Positions 55,592 through 64,000 of a DNA stretch of 64,000 bases are shown piece after piece. Both the position numbers and the translations under genes were made by a program. The DNA comes from an uncultured Lachnospiraceae bacterium. Lineage in GTDB: Bacteria > Bacillota > Clostridia > Lachnospirales > Lachnospiraceae. The stretch covers positions 1-64,000 of the forward strand of contig CADABQ010000004.1 in the NCBI GenBank assembly GCA_902786205.1, given 5' to 3'. Each line of letters starts with the position of its first letter. Position 1 is the stretch's first letter. The notes beneath the pieces are model-generated. The model did not search any database. It worked only from the letters and a program-made list of their open reading frames with translations, and was not told the origin of the DNA.

Positions 55592-56266
55592 TTATTCTCC
55601 TAATCTCTGTACTAATAAATCCGACTGACACATATATTCCATAAATTTTTCCGAGGTTTTTTCTATTTCTTCCAAATCAAAAACCTTTTGAAATTCTTCC
55701 GAATGCAGTACTTTTTGAAAAGCAACTAAAATTTCAATATCGAAATTTTTCGTTTCCTCTAACATAATCTCTACAGCACCTTCCTGATCAAATGCTGTTC
55801 GATAACTCCGGTTAGATGTCAACGCCGCAAATACATCGCAAACATGCAGGATACGAGCTCCATAGGGGATATCATCTCCAACCAGATTATCCGGATAACC
55901 ACTTCCATCATAGTTTTCATGGTGATGATACACTGCCTGCTGTATAAATTGCGAATAATCCAATTTATGTAACACATCATAACTATACACGGAATGCATA
56001 CGAAAGTATTTCATTTCTTCTACTGCAAGGGCATCTTTTCCATAAAGATAGCGATTCATTTTAATCTTTCCTATATCATGTAATAACCCTGCTATCGCTA
56101 TTTCATTACAAAAAGCAGCCCCCTCACCTAACTCTCTTGACAACAATACTGCCAGATTGCTTACTACAATCCCATGGCAGATTACATCCACAAGTTCTGA
56201 TTTAATAGAATCTTCCAATGTCTCCAGTTTACTGTATTCCTGAAAATCAAAATCTACCATTTTCAC
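55592..56266 (-). CDS. HD-GYP domain phosphohydrolase
   Basis: A 224-residue single-domain protein. Metal and signature motifs are present: AIAGLLHDIGKIKMN (HD), HHHENYDGSGYPDNLVGD (HHE and GYP) and ILHVCDVFAALTSNRSYR. HD-GYP enzymes hydrolyse c-di-GMP to pGpG or GMP. A GTG start at 56266 and an ATG two codons later share the GAAGGA site. It sits inside the hisS/hemZ cluster, an unusual place for a signalling enzyme. No sensor domain is attached. Confidence 0.87.
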   Translation of the reverse strand: MKMVDFDFQEYSKLETLEDSIKSELVDVICHGIVVSNLAVLLSRELGEGAAFCNEIAIAGLLHDIGKIKMNRYLYGKDALAVEEMKYFRMHSVYSYDVLHKLDYSQFIQQAVYHHHENYDGSGYPDNLVGDDIPYGARILHVCDVFAALTSNRSYRTAFDQEGAVEIMLEETKNFDIEILVAFQKVLHSEEFQKVFDLEEIEKTSEKFMEYMCQSDLLVQRLGE

Positions 56267-56351
56267 TCATTCCTTCCTCCAAAGACTTAGAAATACAATT
56301 TGCATTTATCCAACTTTCACGAACATGCACAATTATTATTTTATCCTTGGT

Positions 56352-57866
56352 TTATTGATTAGAAAAAGCATTCTTATGTTTCCGCCAAAAACTTTCTTTT
56401 CTATCTATCATTTCGTCAATTCTTTCAATATAATCTGTTATGCTTTTTACATTTTCTACTCGTTGAATCTTTTTCTTTTCCATAGGAAGTAAAAACTTTG
56501 AAGAAGCTCCTGCACCTACTGCAAGTATCGTTTGTTTTTCCTCCATAATCAATATATTGTAAATACATTCCTTTCCAGGCTTTGCATATCCAATGTTCTC
56601 TCTACTATCACTATCCGACCCCGTTGCATTTTTTTGCCGGTACATATAATACGGTACATATCCATGCTCCTTGGCAAACTCTACTGTTTCTTTTGCCATA
56701 GCAGCCGATTGCCCTTCTAATGCATAATCCTCTCCGCTTGCTTCTTCCTGATACTTCGTATTTAATCTTGCTGCACGTTTTAGCACAAGAGAATGTACGG
56801 TTAGATTTTCCGGATCAAGGGGCGCCAATCTATCCAATGTCTTTTTTACATCTAACGGAGTTTCTTCCGGCAATCCAATAATCAAATCCATATTTATCGT
56901 ATCATGTCCCATCTGCCTTGCAAGTCGGAATATCCATTCTACCTGCTCTACTGTATGTTTTCGTCCAATTCGATCTAATGTTTTTTGATTCATTGTCTGT
57001 GGATTAATTGAAATTCTAGTAACGCCTTCTTCTTTTAACACCTTAAGTTTTTCTTCCGTAATGCTATCTGGTCTACCGGCCTCTACTGTAAATTCTACTA
57101 CTTGTTCCATCGGGAAAAGTGCTTTTATCTTTTGTATTAATTGACGTAATTGCGTTGCCGTCAATGTAGTTGGCGTTCCTCCGCCTATATAAATCGTAGA
57201 TAACCGTTTATTCCATGCTTTCCCTGCAACATAAGATAATTCTTTATAAAGTGCCTCTAAATATCGTTCTATCAGATTTCCAAACTGTTCTACCGGATAA
57301 GACGGAAAGGAACAGTAGGAACACCTTGTAGGACAAAATGGAATTCCCACATACAAACTATAACCATTTTTATAATCAATTGCCTCTAAAATATCCAGTT
57401 CTCTTTTGGAAATAGTATAGGCCAATGCGATTTTTTCCTCGGAGCAAAAATAATGCTCTTTCATAAAAGCCACAACCTGCTCTTTTTGTTCTCCCAGTTC
57501 CAACCGCTCCATTGCAAGTTTTGTTGGGCGAACTCCTGTAAGCGTTCCCCAAGGAAGCTGTTTTCCCGTTTGTTCCATCAAAAGCTGATACAATAACTTT
57601 TTTAATATATTTTTGTATGCACGTCGCTCCGTACTCAATATACTTTTCTGATATTTTTTACTCCTACCCTGGTTATGCGAAACAAGTGTAATAAGACTGT
57701 CACTCATCTCTATTTCAATCCTTAACCAGTCTTTTTTCTTATCTGCATCCTTAGAAACCATCTTTTGATCTACCTTAATCACGATTTGTTCCGATGGATA
57801 AAAAGATTTGCACAACCCTTGTATATCATAAACAAAATCTTCTTTCGATAGTTGAATACTGATCAT
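56352..57866 (-). CDS. hemZ: HemZ, coproporphyrinogen dehydrogenase-like radical SAM protein
   Basis: A 504-residue radical SAM enzyme of the HemN/HemZ group. The cluster motif is CPTRCSYCSFPSYP near residue 178; GGGTPTTLTATQLRQ, VEAGRPDSITEEKL and MDLIIGLPEETP are the family core. The 160-residue N-terminal extension with LPWGTLTGVRPTKLAMER is characteristic of HemZ. Its role in haem or other tetrapyrrole chemistry is uncertain in anaerobes without a haem pathway. Adjoins the MBL hydrolase by 14 bases. Confidence 0.93.
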   Translation of the reverse strand: MISIQLSKEDFVYDIQGLCKSFYPSEQIVIKVDQKMVSKDADKKKDWLRIEIEMSDSLITLVSHNQGRSKKYQKSILSTERRAYKNILKKLLYQLLMEQTGKQLPWGTLTGVRPTKLAMERLELGEQKEQVVAFMKEHYFCSEEKIALAYTISKRELDILEAIDYKNGYSLYVGIPFCPTRCSYCSFPSYPVEQFGNLIERYLEALYKELSYVAGKAWNKRLSTIYIGGGTPTTLTATQLRQLIQKIKALFPMEQVVEFTVEAGRPDSITEEKLKVLKEEGVTRISINPQTMNQKTLDRIGRKHTVEQVEWIFRLARQMGHDTINMDLIIGLPEETPLDVKKTLDRLAPLDPENLTVHSLVLKRAARLNTKYQEEASGEDYALEGQSAAMAKETVEFAKEHGYVPYYMYRQKNATGSDSDSRENIGYAKPGKECIYNILIMEEKQTILAVGAGASSKFLLPMEKKKIQRVENVKSITDYIERIDEMIDRKESFWRKHKNAFSNQ

Positions 57867-57880
57867 CTTTTTTTACCTTT

Positions 57881-58501
57881 CTACACAAACATATTGTACT
57901 TTTTCTCATAAGAAACAACCGTACTATCTCCATGTCCTGGAAAAAGTTGTGTATCCTCCGGTAAAGTAAAAATTTTCTCACGAATGGATTTTGACAAACT
58001 TGCCCCGCTTCCCGTTGGAAAATCACTTCTTCCAACCGAAGCCTGAAAAATTGTATCACCACTAAATGCAACAGATTCTTTTTCAATGTAATAACAAACA
58101 CCGCCCTTTGTATGTCCTGGTGTTGCTAATACTTTAATTTCAAATCCAGCTAACTCTAATACCTGTCCATCCCGCAACAATACATCTGCATGTGTAGACA
58201 TAGGTTTTCCAAACATACCAGATACATTTTCCATAGGATTTTTTATCAATTCACTATCATCCTGTCCCAGATAAACCTTCACTTGATATTTTTCTCGAAG
58301 GGTATCTGCTGCCAGCATATGATCAAAATGTCCATGTGTAAGCAGTATTGCCTCTACAGAAACTTGCAACTCTTTTATCTTATTCATAATTCTGTCTGCA
58401 TCTCCACCTGGATCTACAATCAATGCTCTTTTTTTACTTTCTTCCACTATGATATAACAATTTGTAGATATAGGTCCTACCGTTAATCTGCATATTCTCA
58501 T
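57881..58501 (-). CDS. Metallo-beta-lactamase fold hydrolase (glyoxalase II-like)
   Basis: A 206-residue zinc hydrolase. Motifs LLTHGHFDHMLAAD (HxHxDH), ATPGHTKGGVCYY, AFSGDTIFQASVG and LFPGHGDSTV follow the glyoxalase II/YcbL pattern. The substrate is not known. The gene is 18 bases after relA in the conserved cluster. Confidence 0.92.
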   Translation of the reverse strand: MRICRLTVGPISTNCYIIVEESKKRALIVDPGGDADRIMNKIKELQVSVEAILLTHGHFDHMLAADTLREKYQVKVYLGQDDSELIKNPMENVSGMFGKPMSTHADVLLRDGQVLELAGFEIKVLATPGHTKGGVCYYIEKESVAFSGDTIFQASVGRSDFPTGSGASLSKSIREKIFTLPEDTQLFPGHGDSTVVSYEKKYNMFV

Positions 58502-58519
58502 TATTTTGCCACCTAACTT

Positions 58520-60817
58520 TTAATTTGATGTTCTTGTAATATCAAGCACACTTTCTACCATGCGTAATTTTTTCACTAGCAAATCGAGCTGTTCCACACC
58601 ATGCGTTTCAAATCCAATGGAAATGGTTGCCGTATCCTTTTTGCTGGTTCTTACATTCATGGATTTAATATCAATTTTATTTTCTGTAAAAATACGTGAA
58701 ATATCTGTCAATACACCAGTACGATTATTCGCATAGACTACGATTTCTGTGCTATATAGTTCATCCTTTGGTGTCATTCCATTCCATTCTGCACGAATCA
58801 TCCTTGCACGATCTTCCTCTGGTAAATTCAAAATATTTACACAATCAGTTCGATGTATGGAAACTCCACGTCCCCGTGTAACAAATCCAACAATCTCGTC
58901 CCCTGGAACCGGACTACAACACTTTGAAAAACGAACCGCTACATCACTTAGCCCCTGTACAATGATTCCACTCTTTGATTTTAATACAGCAGAATTTCGA
59001 TCTACCTTTTCTGCAGTAACCTGTTCTTTTACTAATTCGTCTGTAATTAATGCCTTTTGCTTTTTCCTTTGTTCTTCCTGTAATCTGGAAACAACCTGAC
59101 CTTCTTTTAACCCACCATGTCCAATTGCTGCACAAACCGAATCCCAATCCTTGAAACCAAAACGGCGAACCGCCGCTTCAATAAATTCCGGTTTAGTCAA
59201 ATCGCTTTGCACAATGCCATGGGCTTTGCAATAAGAAGCAAGCAAATCCTTTCCTTTTATAATATTTTCTTCTTTAAATTCTGTCTTAAACCATTGATTG
59301 ATTTTATTTTTTGCCTGTGTACTTTTTGCCAGTTTTAACCAATCTCTACTTGGGCCTTTGGAATTTTGAGAGGTAAGGATTTCAATTCGATCTCCATTTT
59401 TTATCTGATAATCAATAGTCACAAGTTTTCCATTTACTCTGGCTCCTACCATTTTATTTCCAACTGCACTATGAATGGAATAGGCGAAGTCAATCGGTGT
59501 AGATCCTACAGGAAGATTTTTCACATCTCCTGACGGAGTAAAGCAGTAGACATTGTCTGAAAATAAATTCAGGTCACTTTTTAGCAAACTCAAAAATTCA
59601 TGATTATCAGACATATCTCTCTGCCATTCTAAAATCTGGCGTAACCAGGAAAGTTTTTCTTCTTCACTGACCTTTTCTGTACTTCCATCAATACCTTCTT
59701 TGTATTTCCAATGCGCAGCAATACCATATTCCGCAGTCCGATGCATTTCTACTGTTCGTATTTGTATCTCAAATGGTGTTCCTGTTGAACCAATCAATGT
59801 TGTGTGAAGAGACTGATACATATTTGGTTTTGGCATCGCAATATAATCTTTAAAACGTCCAGGAATTGGCGTATACATTTCATGAATCACACCAAGTGCT
59901 GCATAACAATCTTTCACACTATCTACAATAATTCGAACTGCAAATAAATCATAAATCTGATCCAGAGTCTTATTTTGTGTTTTCATTTTTCGGTATATAC
60001 TAAAGAAATGTTTTACTCTGCCGTCAATCTTTGCCTCAATCCCAGCATCCTTTATCTGCTTTGAAACTTTTGAAATAATATCCTTTATAAAGGCATCTCT
60101 ATCTTGCTTCTTTGCATTGATCTTAATCACTAAGTCTTTATAAGCTTCTGGCTCTAAGTATCGCAAAGATAAATCATCCAGTTCAATCTTTATCTTAGAA
60201 ATACCAAGTCTTTGCGCAATTGGCGAATAAATATCCATAGTTTCTCTTGCTTTAATTTTTTGCTTTTCCGGTTTCATATATTCCAACGTACGCATATTAT
60301 GCAAACGGTCTGCAAGTTTAATAAGAATAACACGAATATCCTTTGCCATTGCAAGGAACATTTTTCGAAGATTTTCTGCCTGTAATTCTATCTTATCCCC
60401 TGAATAATTCAATTGTGTAAGTTTTGTAACACCATCTACCAGCAGAGCAACTTCCGGACTAAACATATCAGAAATCTCCTGAGAAGTCACTTCGGTATCT
60501 TCCACTACATCGTGAAGCAAACCTGCAATAATGGTCTCTTTATCCAATTCTAATTCAGCCAGAATAATACCGACACAAATAGGATGGATAATATAGGGTT
60601 CCCCTGATTTTCTTTTTTGCTCCTTATGTGCCTCATATGCGACTTTATACGCACGTTCAATTTCTGATAAATTGCTGGATGGATGATAGTTTTTTACTGT
60701 ATCCATCAATTGCTTATATAATATGTCCGGATCGGTAAAGTGTGCCGGTGCGGATATATCATTCGAAGCATGTCCCACTTCATTTTCCTTAATATCTTCT
60801 ATTCCTGTTTTTTTCAT
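58520..60817 (-). CDS. relA: Bifunctional (p)ppGpp synthetase/hydrolase, RelA/SpoT (Rsh)
   Basis: A 765-residue stringent-response enzyme. The hydrolase HD domain (about 60-200) is intact: HPICVGIILAELELDKETIIAG and LLHDVVEDT; the synthetase domain follows (FKDYIAMPKPNMYQSLHTTLI), then TGS (YCFTPSGDVKNLPVGSTPIDFA), a helical/zinc-finger-like part with FSKCCSPVPGDEIVG, and ACT (TEIVVYANNRTGVLTDISR). Both activities appear possible, so it is the long bifunctional Rsh rather than a small synthetase. Precedes the MBL gene; apt upstream. Confidence 0.96.
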   Translation of the reverse strand: MKKTGIEDIKENEVGHASNDISAPAHFTDPDILYKQLMDTVKNYHPSSNLSEIERAYKVAYEAHKEQKRKSGEPYIIHPICVGIILAELELDKETIIAGLLHDVVEDTEVTSQEISDMFSPEVALLVDGVTKLTQLNYSGDKIELQAENLRKMFLAMAKDIRVILIKLADRLHNMRTLEYMKPEKQKIKARETMDIYSPIAQRLGISKIKIELDDLSLRYLEPEAYKDLVIKINAKKQDRDAFIKDIISKVSKQIKDAGIEAKIDGRVKHFFSIYRKMKTQNKTLDQIYDLFAVRIIVDSVKDCYAALGVIHEMYTPIPGRFKDYIAMPKPNMYQSLHTTLIGSTGTPFEIQIRTVEMHRTAEYGIAAHWKYKEGIDGSTEKVSEEEKLSWLRQILEWQRDMSDNHEFLSLLKSDLNLFSDNVYCFTPSGDVKNLPVGSTPIDFAYSIHSAVGNKMVGARVNGKLVTIDYQIKNGDRIEILTSQNSKGPSRDWLKLAKSTQAKNKINQWFKTEFKEENIIKGKDLLASYCKAHGIVQSDLTKPEFIEAAVRRFGFKDWDSVCAAIGHGGLKEGQVVSRLQEEQRKKQKALITDELVKEQVTAEKVDRNSAVLKSKSGIIVQGLSDVAVRFSKCCSPVPGDEIVGFVTRGRGVSIHRTDCVNILNLPEEDRARMIRAEWNGMTPKDELYSTEIVVYANNRTGVLTDISRIFTENKIDIKSMNVRTSKKDTATISIGFETHGVEQLDLLVKKLRMVESVLDITRTSN

Positions 60818-60867
60818 CTGAACACCACCTGTATGATACCATTTTATTTTTACATCCTATCTAGCGC

Positions 60868-61395
60868 TTATTTTCCTGCATATTTTATCACAGATGCCAC
60901 TTCATAATCCTGAAGTTTTTCTCTGCCATTCAATCCCTCTAATTCTAATAAGAATACAATTTTTACAACTTCGCCACCAAGCATTTCCACTAATTTTGTG
61001 ATTGCTTCGATTGTTCCTCCTGTTGCAATTAAATCGTCTACAATTACAACCTTGTCCCCTGGCTGGATTGCATCCTTATGCAATTCTAACGTTGCGGTTC
61101 CATACTCTAACTCATATTCCATAGATACCGTTTCACATGGAAGTTTCCCCTTTTTACGAACTGGAATAAATGCTTTCTTTAAATTGTATGCCAATGGTGC
61201 TCCGAAGATAAAACCTCTTGATTCTGCCCCTAATACTTTATCAAATGTAACCCCCTCTAATTCCTGCTGCATTTTATCAATTGCAAGCTGGAAGCCATCT
61301 TTATCCTGTAATACAGTCGTAATATCACGAAAAATAATTCCTTTCCGTGGAAAATCCGGTATGCTACGCACATAGTCTTCTATTTTTTTACTCAT
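60868..61395 (-). CDS. apt: Adenine phosphoribosyltransferase
   Basis: A 175-residue purine-salvage enzyme turning adenine and PRPP into AMP. The PRPP motif VVIVDDLIATGGTIEAI is near residue 120; IPDFPRKGIIFRDIT and GAESRGFIFGAPLA are family signatures. Start at 61395 (MSKKIEDYV) has a GGAGG site; the frame extends to 61455 but without signal. The apt-relA link is a conserved Firmicutes arrangement. Confidence 0.96.
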   Translation of the reverse strand: MSKKIEDYVRSIPDFPRKGIIFRDITTVLQDKDGFQLAIDKMQQELEGVTFDKVLGAESRGFIFGAPLAYNLKKAFIPVRKKGKLPCETVSMEYELEYGTATLELHKDAIQPGDKVVIVDDLIATGGTIEAITKLVEMLGGEVVKIVFLLELEGLNGREKLQDYEVASVIKYAGK

Positions 61396-61571
61396 CGTTT
61401 TCCTCCAATCCCTGATATTTTCAAAACTTCTGACAGGTATAACCAAACCGTTCATTCTCTCTTTTTTCTATTATAATAGCTTATTATACCATTGAATTTT
61501 ACAAATAGCAATGCTACCACCACGGTTTCACAACGCCTACACCTGACACTCTTTATGTTTCTTTAAAAATG

Positions 61572-63350
61572 TTATTTTCTGGAAATTGCACAATAATTTT
61601 GAATTACAATCTGTAGCGTTTTTTGATCCCGAAATTCATTTACTGTTGGATAATATGTGAGTCCTAAATCTATGGCATTTTTTTCTCCGTCAAGCATTTT
61701 ATTATATTCTTCCTCTCCAAAATGCGTAATAACATATTCCCGAAAAGCTTCTATATCTCCAAAGAAAATACCTTCCATCCGATCCCCTGCATCATTTAGC
61801 ACTTTACACTTAAAAACATTTTTATTTTTTCCAATGACTGCGCCACTTAAAAATCGAAAATGCTGTTCCGCAAATATAGGTTTTGGATTTCCCTTTCCAA
61901 ATGGTTCTAACAGCTCCAATTGTTCCACGAAATCCTCTGTAATATATCCAATTGGCATCGGAACATCAATCCAGATTACAGGGCATAAATCTTCTTCTGT
62001 TAATGTTGTATTTTCATTTAAACGTTTTCGTAATTCTACCAGTTTTTCTGTTTCCATAGACACGCCTGCAGCCATGGGATGACCACCAAATCGAGTCAAT
62101 AAATCCTTACATTTATTTAATTCTTCAAACATATTATACGCCTCAATAGACCTGCCCGATCCTTTTATTCCCTCTTCTACATCCGTAAAAACAATAACTG
62201 GTTTATTGTATCGTTCCCGAATCCTTCCTGCAATAATTCCGACCAAAGATTCATGACAGCTTTCCAATTTGACAATCAACACTTTATCTTGTGATAAGGA
62301 GGAATGTTCTATTTTTTCAATAGCTTGTTCCAATCCCTTTACGGTCATTTCTTTTCTACTTTCATTTAGCTCCTTCAGCTGTTGGGCAATCGCCATTGCC
62401 TCTGTCTCGTTTTCACTCATTAACAAATCCAATGCAATTTTCACAGTATCTAGTCTTCCTGCTGCATTAAAACAGGGACCAATAATAAAACCAATATGAT
62501 ACGCAGAAATTGCTTTTCCGTCCAACTGATTCACTTTTAATATTGCTTGTAACCCTTTGTTTTCAGTATGTTCTAACAGTTTTAGTCCTGTTTTTACAAT
62601 AATACGATTTTCCTCTTCCAAGTCCATAACATCTGCAACCGTAGCAATCGCTGCATATTCAACCAATTGTCTCTGCTCTTGTATGTTTACACCATACCTT
62701 TCATACAATACTTGTACTAATTTGAACGCAACACCAGCACCACAAAGTTTGGGGAACGGATACTGACACTCCTTTTGTTTTGGATTCACAATAGCATCTG
62801 CCACTGGTTTTACAAAAATCCGACTTCCATCTTCCTGCTCTTCAAACAGAACTTCATGGTGATCTGTTACAATTACAGTCAAACCATTGTCTTTTGCATA
62901 TTGCACTGCATCTAAGGCTGCAATACCATTATCACAAGTTATCAACAATGTTGCCCCTTTTTTCAAAGATTCATCCACGATTCTGCGATTTAATCCATAT
63001 CCTTCTGTTACTCGATTCGGTGTTTCAATAAAACATTCCGCTCCCACTTTTCGAAATCCTGTATATAGAATCATACTAGAAAAAATACCATCTACATCAA
63101 AATCGCTGGCTATCGCTATCGTTTGCTTACTATCAATGGCTTTCTGCAAAAGGTTCACTGCCTTTTCCATATCTAACAATTGCAATGGGTCGTATAAATC
63201 TTTCATCGTTCCTTTTAAAAATTTTCGTATTTGCTCTTCTTCTTTCACTCCCCGATTCACCATAATCCTTGCCAACACAGGACTAATACCAAATTGTTCT
63301 GCAATTTTTCTAAATTCACCTTTTTTCGTATGTAACATCCACTTTTCCAT
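61572..63350 (-). CDS. recJ: Single-strand-specific 5'-3' exonuclease RecJ
   Basis: A 592-residue DHH-family nuclease of recombination and repair. The DHH motifs are clear: IAIASDFDVDGIFSSMIL near residue 75, TCDNGIAALDAV, IVTDHHEVLFEE near 150 and the DHHA1 motif LTRFGGHPMAAGVSME. Conserved start FGISPVLARIMVNRG also typical. The C-terminal OB domain is present, so full length. Upstream of apt; separate transcript likely because of a 116-base gap. Confidence 0.95.
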   Translation of the reverse strand: MEKWMLHTKKGEFRKIAEQFGISPVLARIMVNRGVKEEEQIRKFLKGTMKDLYDPLQLLDMEKAVNLLQKAIDSKQTIAIASDFDVDGIFSSMILYTGFRKVGAECFIETPNRVTEGYGLNRRIVDESLKKGATLLITCDNGIAALDAVQYAKDNGLTVIVTDHHEVLFEEQEDGSRIFVKPVADAIVNPKQKECQYPFPKLCGAGVAFKLVQVLYERYGVNIQEQRQLVEYAAIATVADVMDLEEENRIIVKTGLKLLEHTENKGLQAILKVNQLDGKAISAYHIGFIIGPCFNAAGRLDTVKIALDLLMSENETEAMAIAQQLKELNESRKEMTVKGLEQAIEKIEHSSLSQDKVLIVKLESCHESLVGIIAGRIRERYNKPVIVFTDVEEGIKGSGRSIEAYNMFEELNKCKDLLTRFGGHPMAAGVSMETEKLVELRKRLNENTTLTEEDLCPVIWIDVPMPIGYITEDFVEQLELLEPFGKGNPKPIFAEQHFRFLSGAVIGKNKNVFKCKVLNDAGDRMEGIFFGDIEAFREYVITHFGEEEYNKMLDGEKNAIDLGLTYYPTVNEFRDQKTLQIVIQNYCAISRK

Positions 63351-63380
63351 TTTTAATCTTATGCTCCTTTGTATAGAGTG

Positions 63381-63420
63381 AAAGAGACACTCTCCTACAA
63401 CTGCAGGACAGTGTCTCTTT
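63381..63420 (-). terminator. Terminator of the secDF operon
   Basis: Perfect 11-base arms AAAGAGACACT (63381-63391) / AGTGTCTCTTT (63410-63420) with an inner CTCCT/AGGA stem, between secF and recJ. Confidence 0.8.
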
Positions 63421-63455
63421 GTTTACGCAATACTTATTTATTACGTCTATTTTCT

Positions 63456-64000
63456 TTATTTTTTCTTTGAAAATAATTTCTTAACATAATACCACATTGC
63501 ACTTGTCAGACAAATAGAAGAATATGCTCCGGCAATCAAACCAGCAATCAATGGAATTGTAAACTCTCTAAGTGAACTAACACCTAATAATAACAACATA
63601 AATATCATAATAAATGTTGTCAATGTAGTATTAATATTACGTGTAATCGTCTGGCTTACACTAATATTTACAATATCCTTAAGCTCTGTCTTTTTGCTCA
63701 TAACCTGTCTGTTTTCTCGGATACGGTCAAATGTTACGATTGTACTGTTTATCGAATATCCTAAAATAGTAAGCATACATGCAATAAATGTATTTCCGAC
63801 TGTAATAACACCTACTGCAGAACCAATACCATATGCCATCAATACAATCAATACATCGTGAAGTAATGCTAAAATAGCACTTGCACCAAAGGTTATATCT
63901 TTAAAGCGAATTGCAATATACAGAAGCATCAATATAACTGCAACAGTAACTGCCAATACTGCATCACGTTTCATTTCGTTACTTACAGATGCACTGATGG
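63456..64000 (-). CDS. secF: Protein translocase subunit SecF, C-terminal part (cut by window edge)
   Basis: The frame is open to the window edge, so the gene starts outside; the first visible residues are ISASVSNEMKRDAV. The last 172 residues after the internal Met hold the SecF membrane signature: ITFGASAILALLHDVLIVLMAYG, ILGYSINSTIVTFDRIREN and NTTLTTFIMIFMLLLLG, with five helices. SecDF drives late steps of protein export by the proton force. recJ lies downstream. Confidence 0.94.
   Translation of the reverse strand, partial: ISASVSNEMKRDAVLAVTVAVILMLLYIAIRFKDITFGASAILALLHDVLIVLMAYGIGSAVGVITVGNTFIACMLTILGYSINSTIVTFDRIRENRQVMSKKTELKDIVNISVSQTITRNINTTLTTFIMIFMLLLLGVSSLREFTIPLIAGLIAGAYSSICLTSAMWYYVKKLFSKKK

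Overview
The window looks like the chromosome of a low-GC, strictly anaerobic Gram-positive bacterium of the Clostridia, most likely Lachnospiraceae. The evidence is the gene order recJ-apt-relA-MBL hydrolase-hemZ-HD-hisS-aspS, a HydG [FeFe]-hydrogenase maturase, an FprA flavodiiron protein, HrcA/CIRCE control of groESL, a YerC/TrpR-like regulator, a DUF1836 protein and a surface protein ending in a TPATG-type sorting signal. Species cannot be read from the sequence alone.

Region 1 (1-about 12,100) is accessory DNA with the features of an integrative mobilizable element. From right to left it carries a tyrosine integrase next to the rpsI end, an XRE regulator, a divergent small DNA-binding protein, a RepA-like RecA-fold ATPase, a MobV relaxase with an oriT-like set of inverted repeats, and a cargo of two restriction-modification systems. 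System A is a packed minus-strand operon: DpnM-like and DpnA-like methylases, an Mrr-like nuclease broken by a one-base frameshift, a DpnII-like endonuclease and an OLD-family ATPase/TOPRIM nuclease. System B is a divergent set: a methylase that probably starts at an ATT codon, a C-protein controller with two matching palindromic operators, and a MutH/Sau3AI-fold endonuclease. The left limit of the element lies outside the window.

Region 2 (12,200-26,800) is core chromosome with insertions: rplM-rpsI, an unusual PTS EIIC-EAL fusion, an OmpR-type two-component system, a secreted InlB-repeat protein, an intact IS605-type element (tnpA and tnpB divergent, with an omega-RNA-like 3' region), yerC and a DUF1836 gene whose ends share a perfect 50-bp palindrome, dCMP deaminase, a PGRP/amidase-2 protein, guaB and a small membrane protein.

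Region 3 (26,800-42,200) holds groEL/groES under CIRCE, a PilZ protein, aroD, an M32 carboxypeptidase, mreB, an ECF sigma/anti-sigma pair, hydG, fprA, an ABC-class ATPase, psd and the RNase P RNA gene.

Region 4 (42,200-64,000) holds a divergent LspA, a glycosyltransferase, a c-di-GMP signalling pair (RR-Hpt and PAS-GGDEF-EAL), cspA, a 1001-residue lectin-repeat adhesin, and the long translation/stringent-response cluster DUF1294-aspS-hisS-HD-GYP-hemZ-MBL-relA-apt-recJ-secF (secF is cut by the window edge).

A recurrent theme is cyclic-di-GMP: EIIC-EAL, PilZ, PAS-GGDEF-EAL and HD-GYP proteins all lie within 45 kb. A second theme is short repeated intergenic motifs beside terminators and promoters. 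No tRNA, rRNA or CRISPR array was seen. No wholly new system can be proven here; the best candidates for a second look are the DpnII-Mrr-OLD defence operon, the EIIC-EAL sensor and the shared palindromic gene ends.
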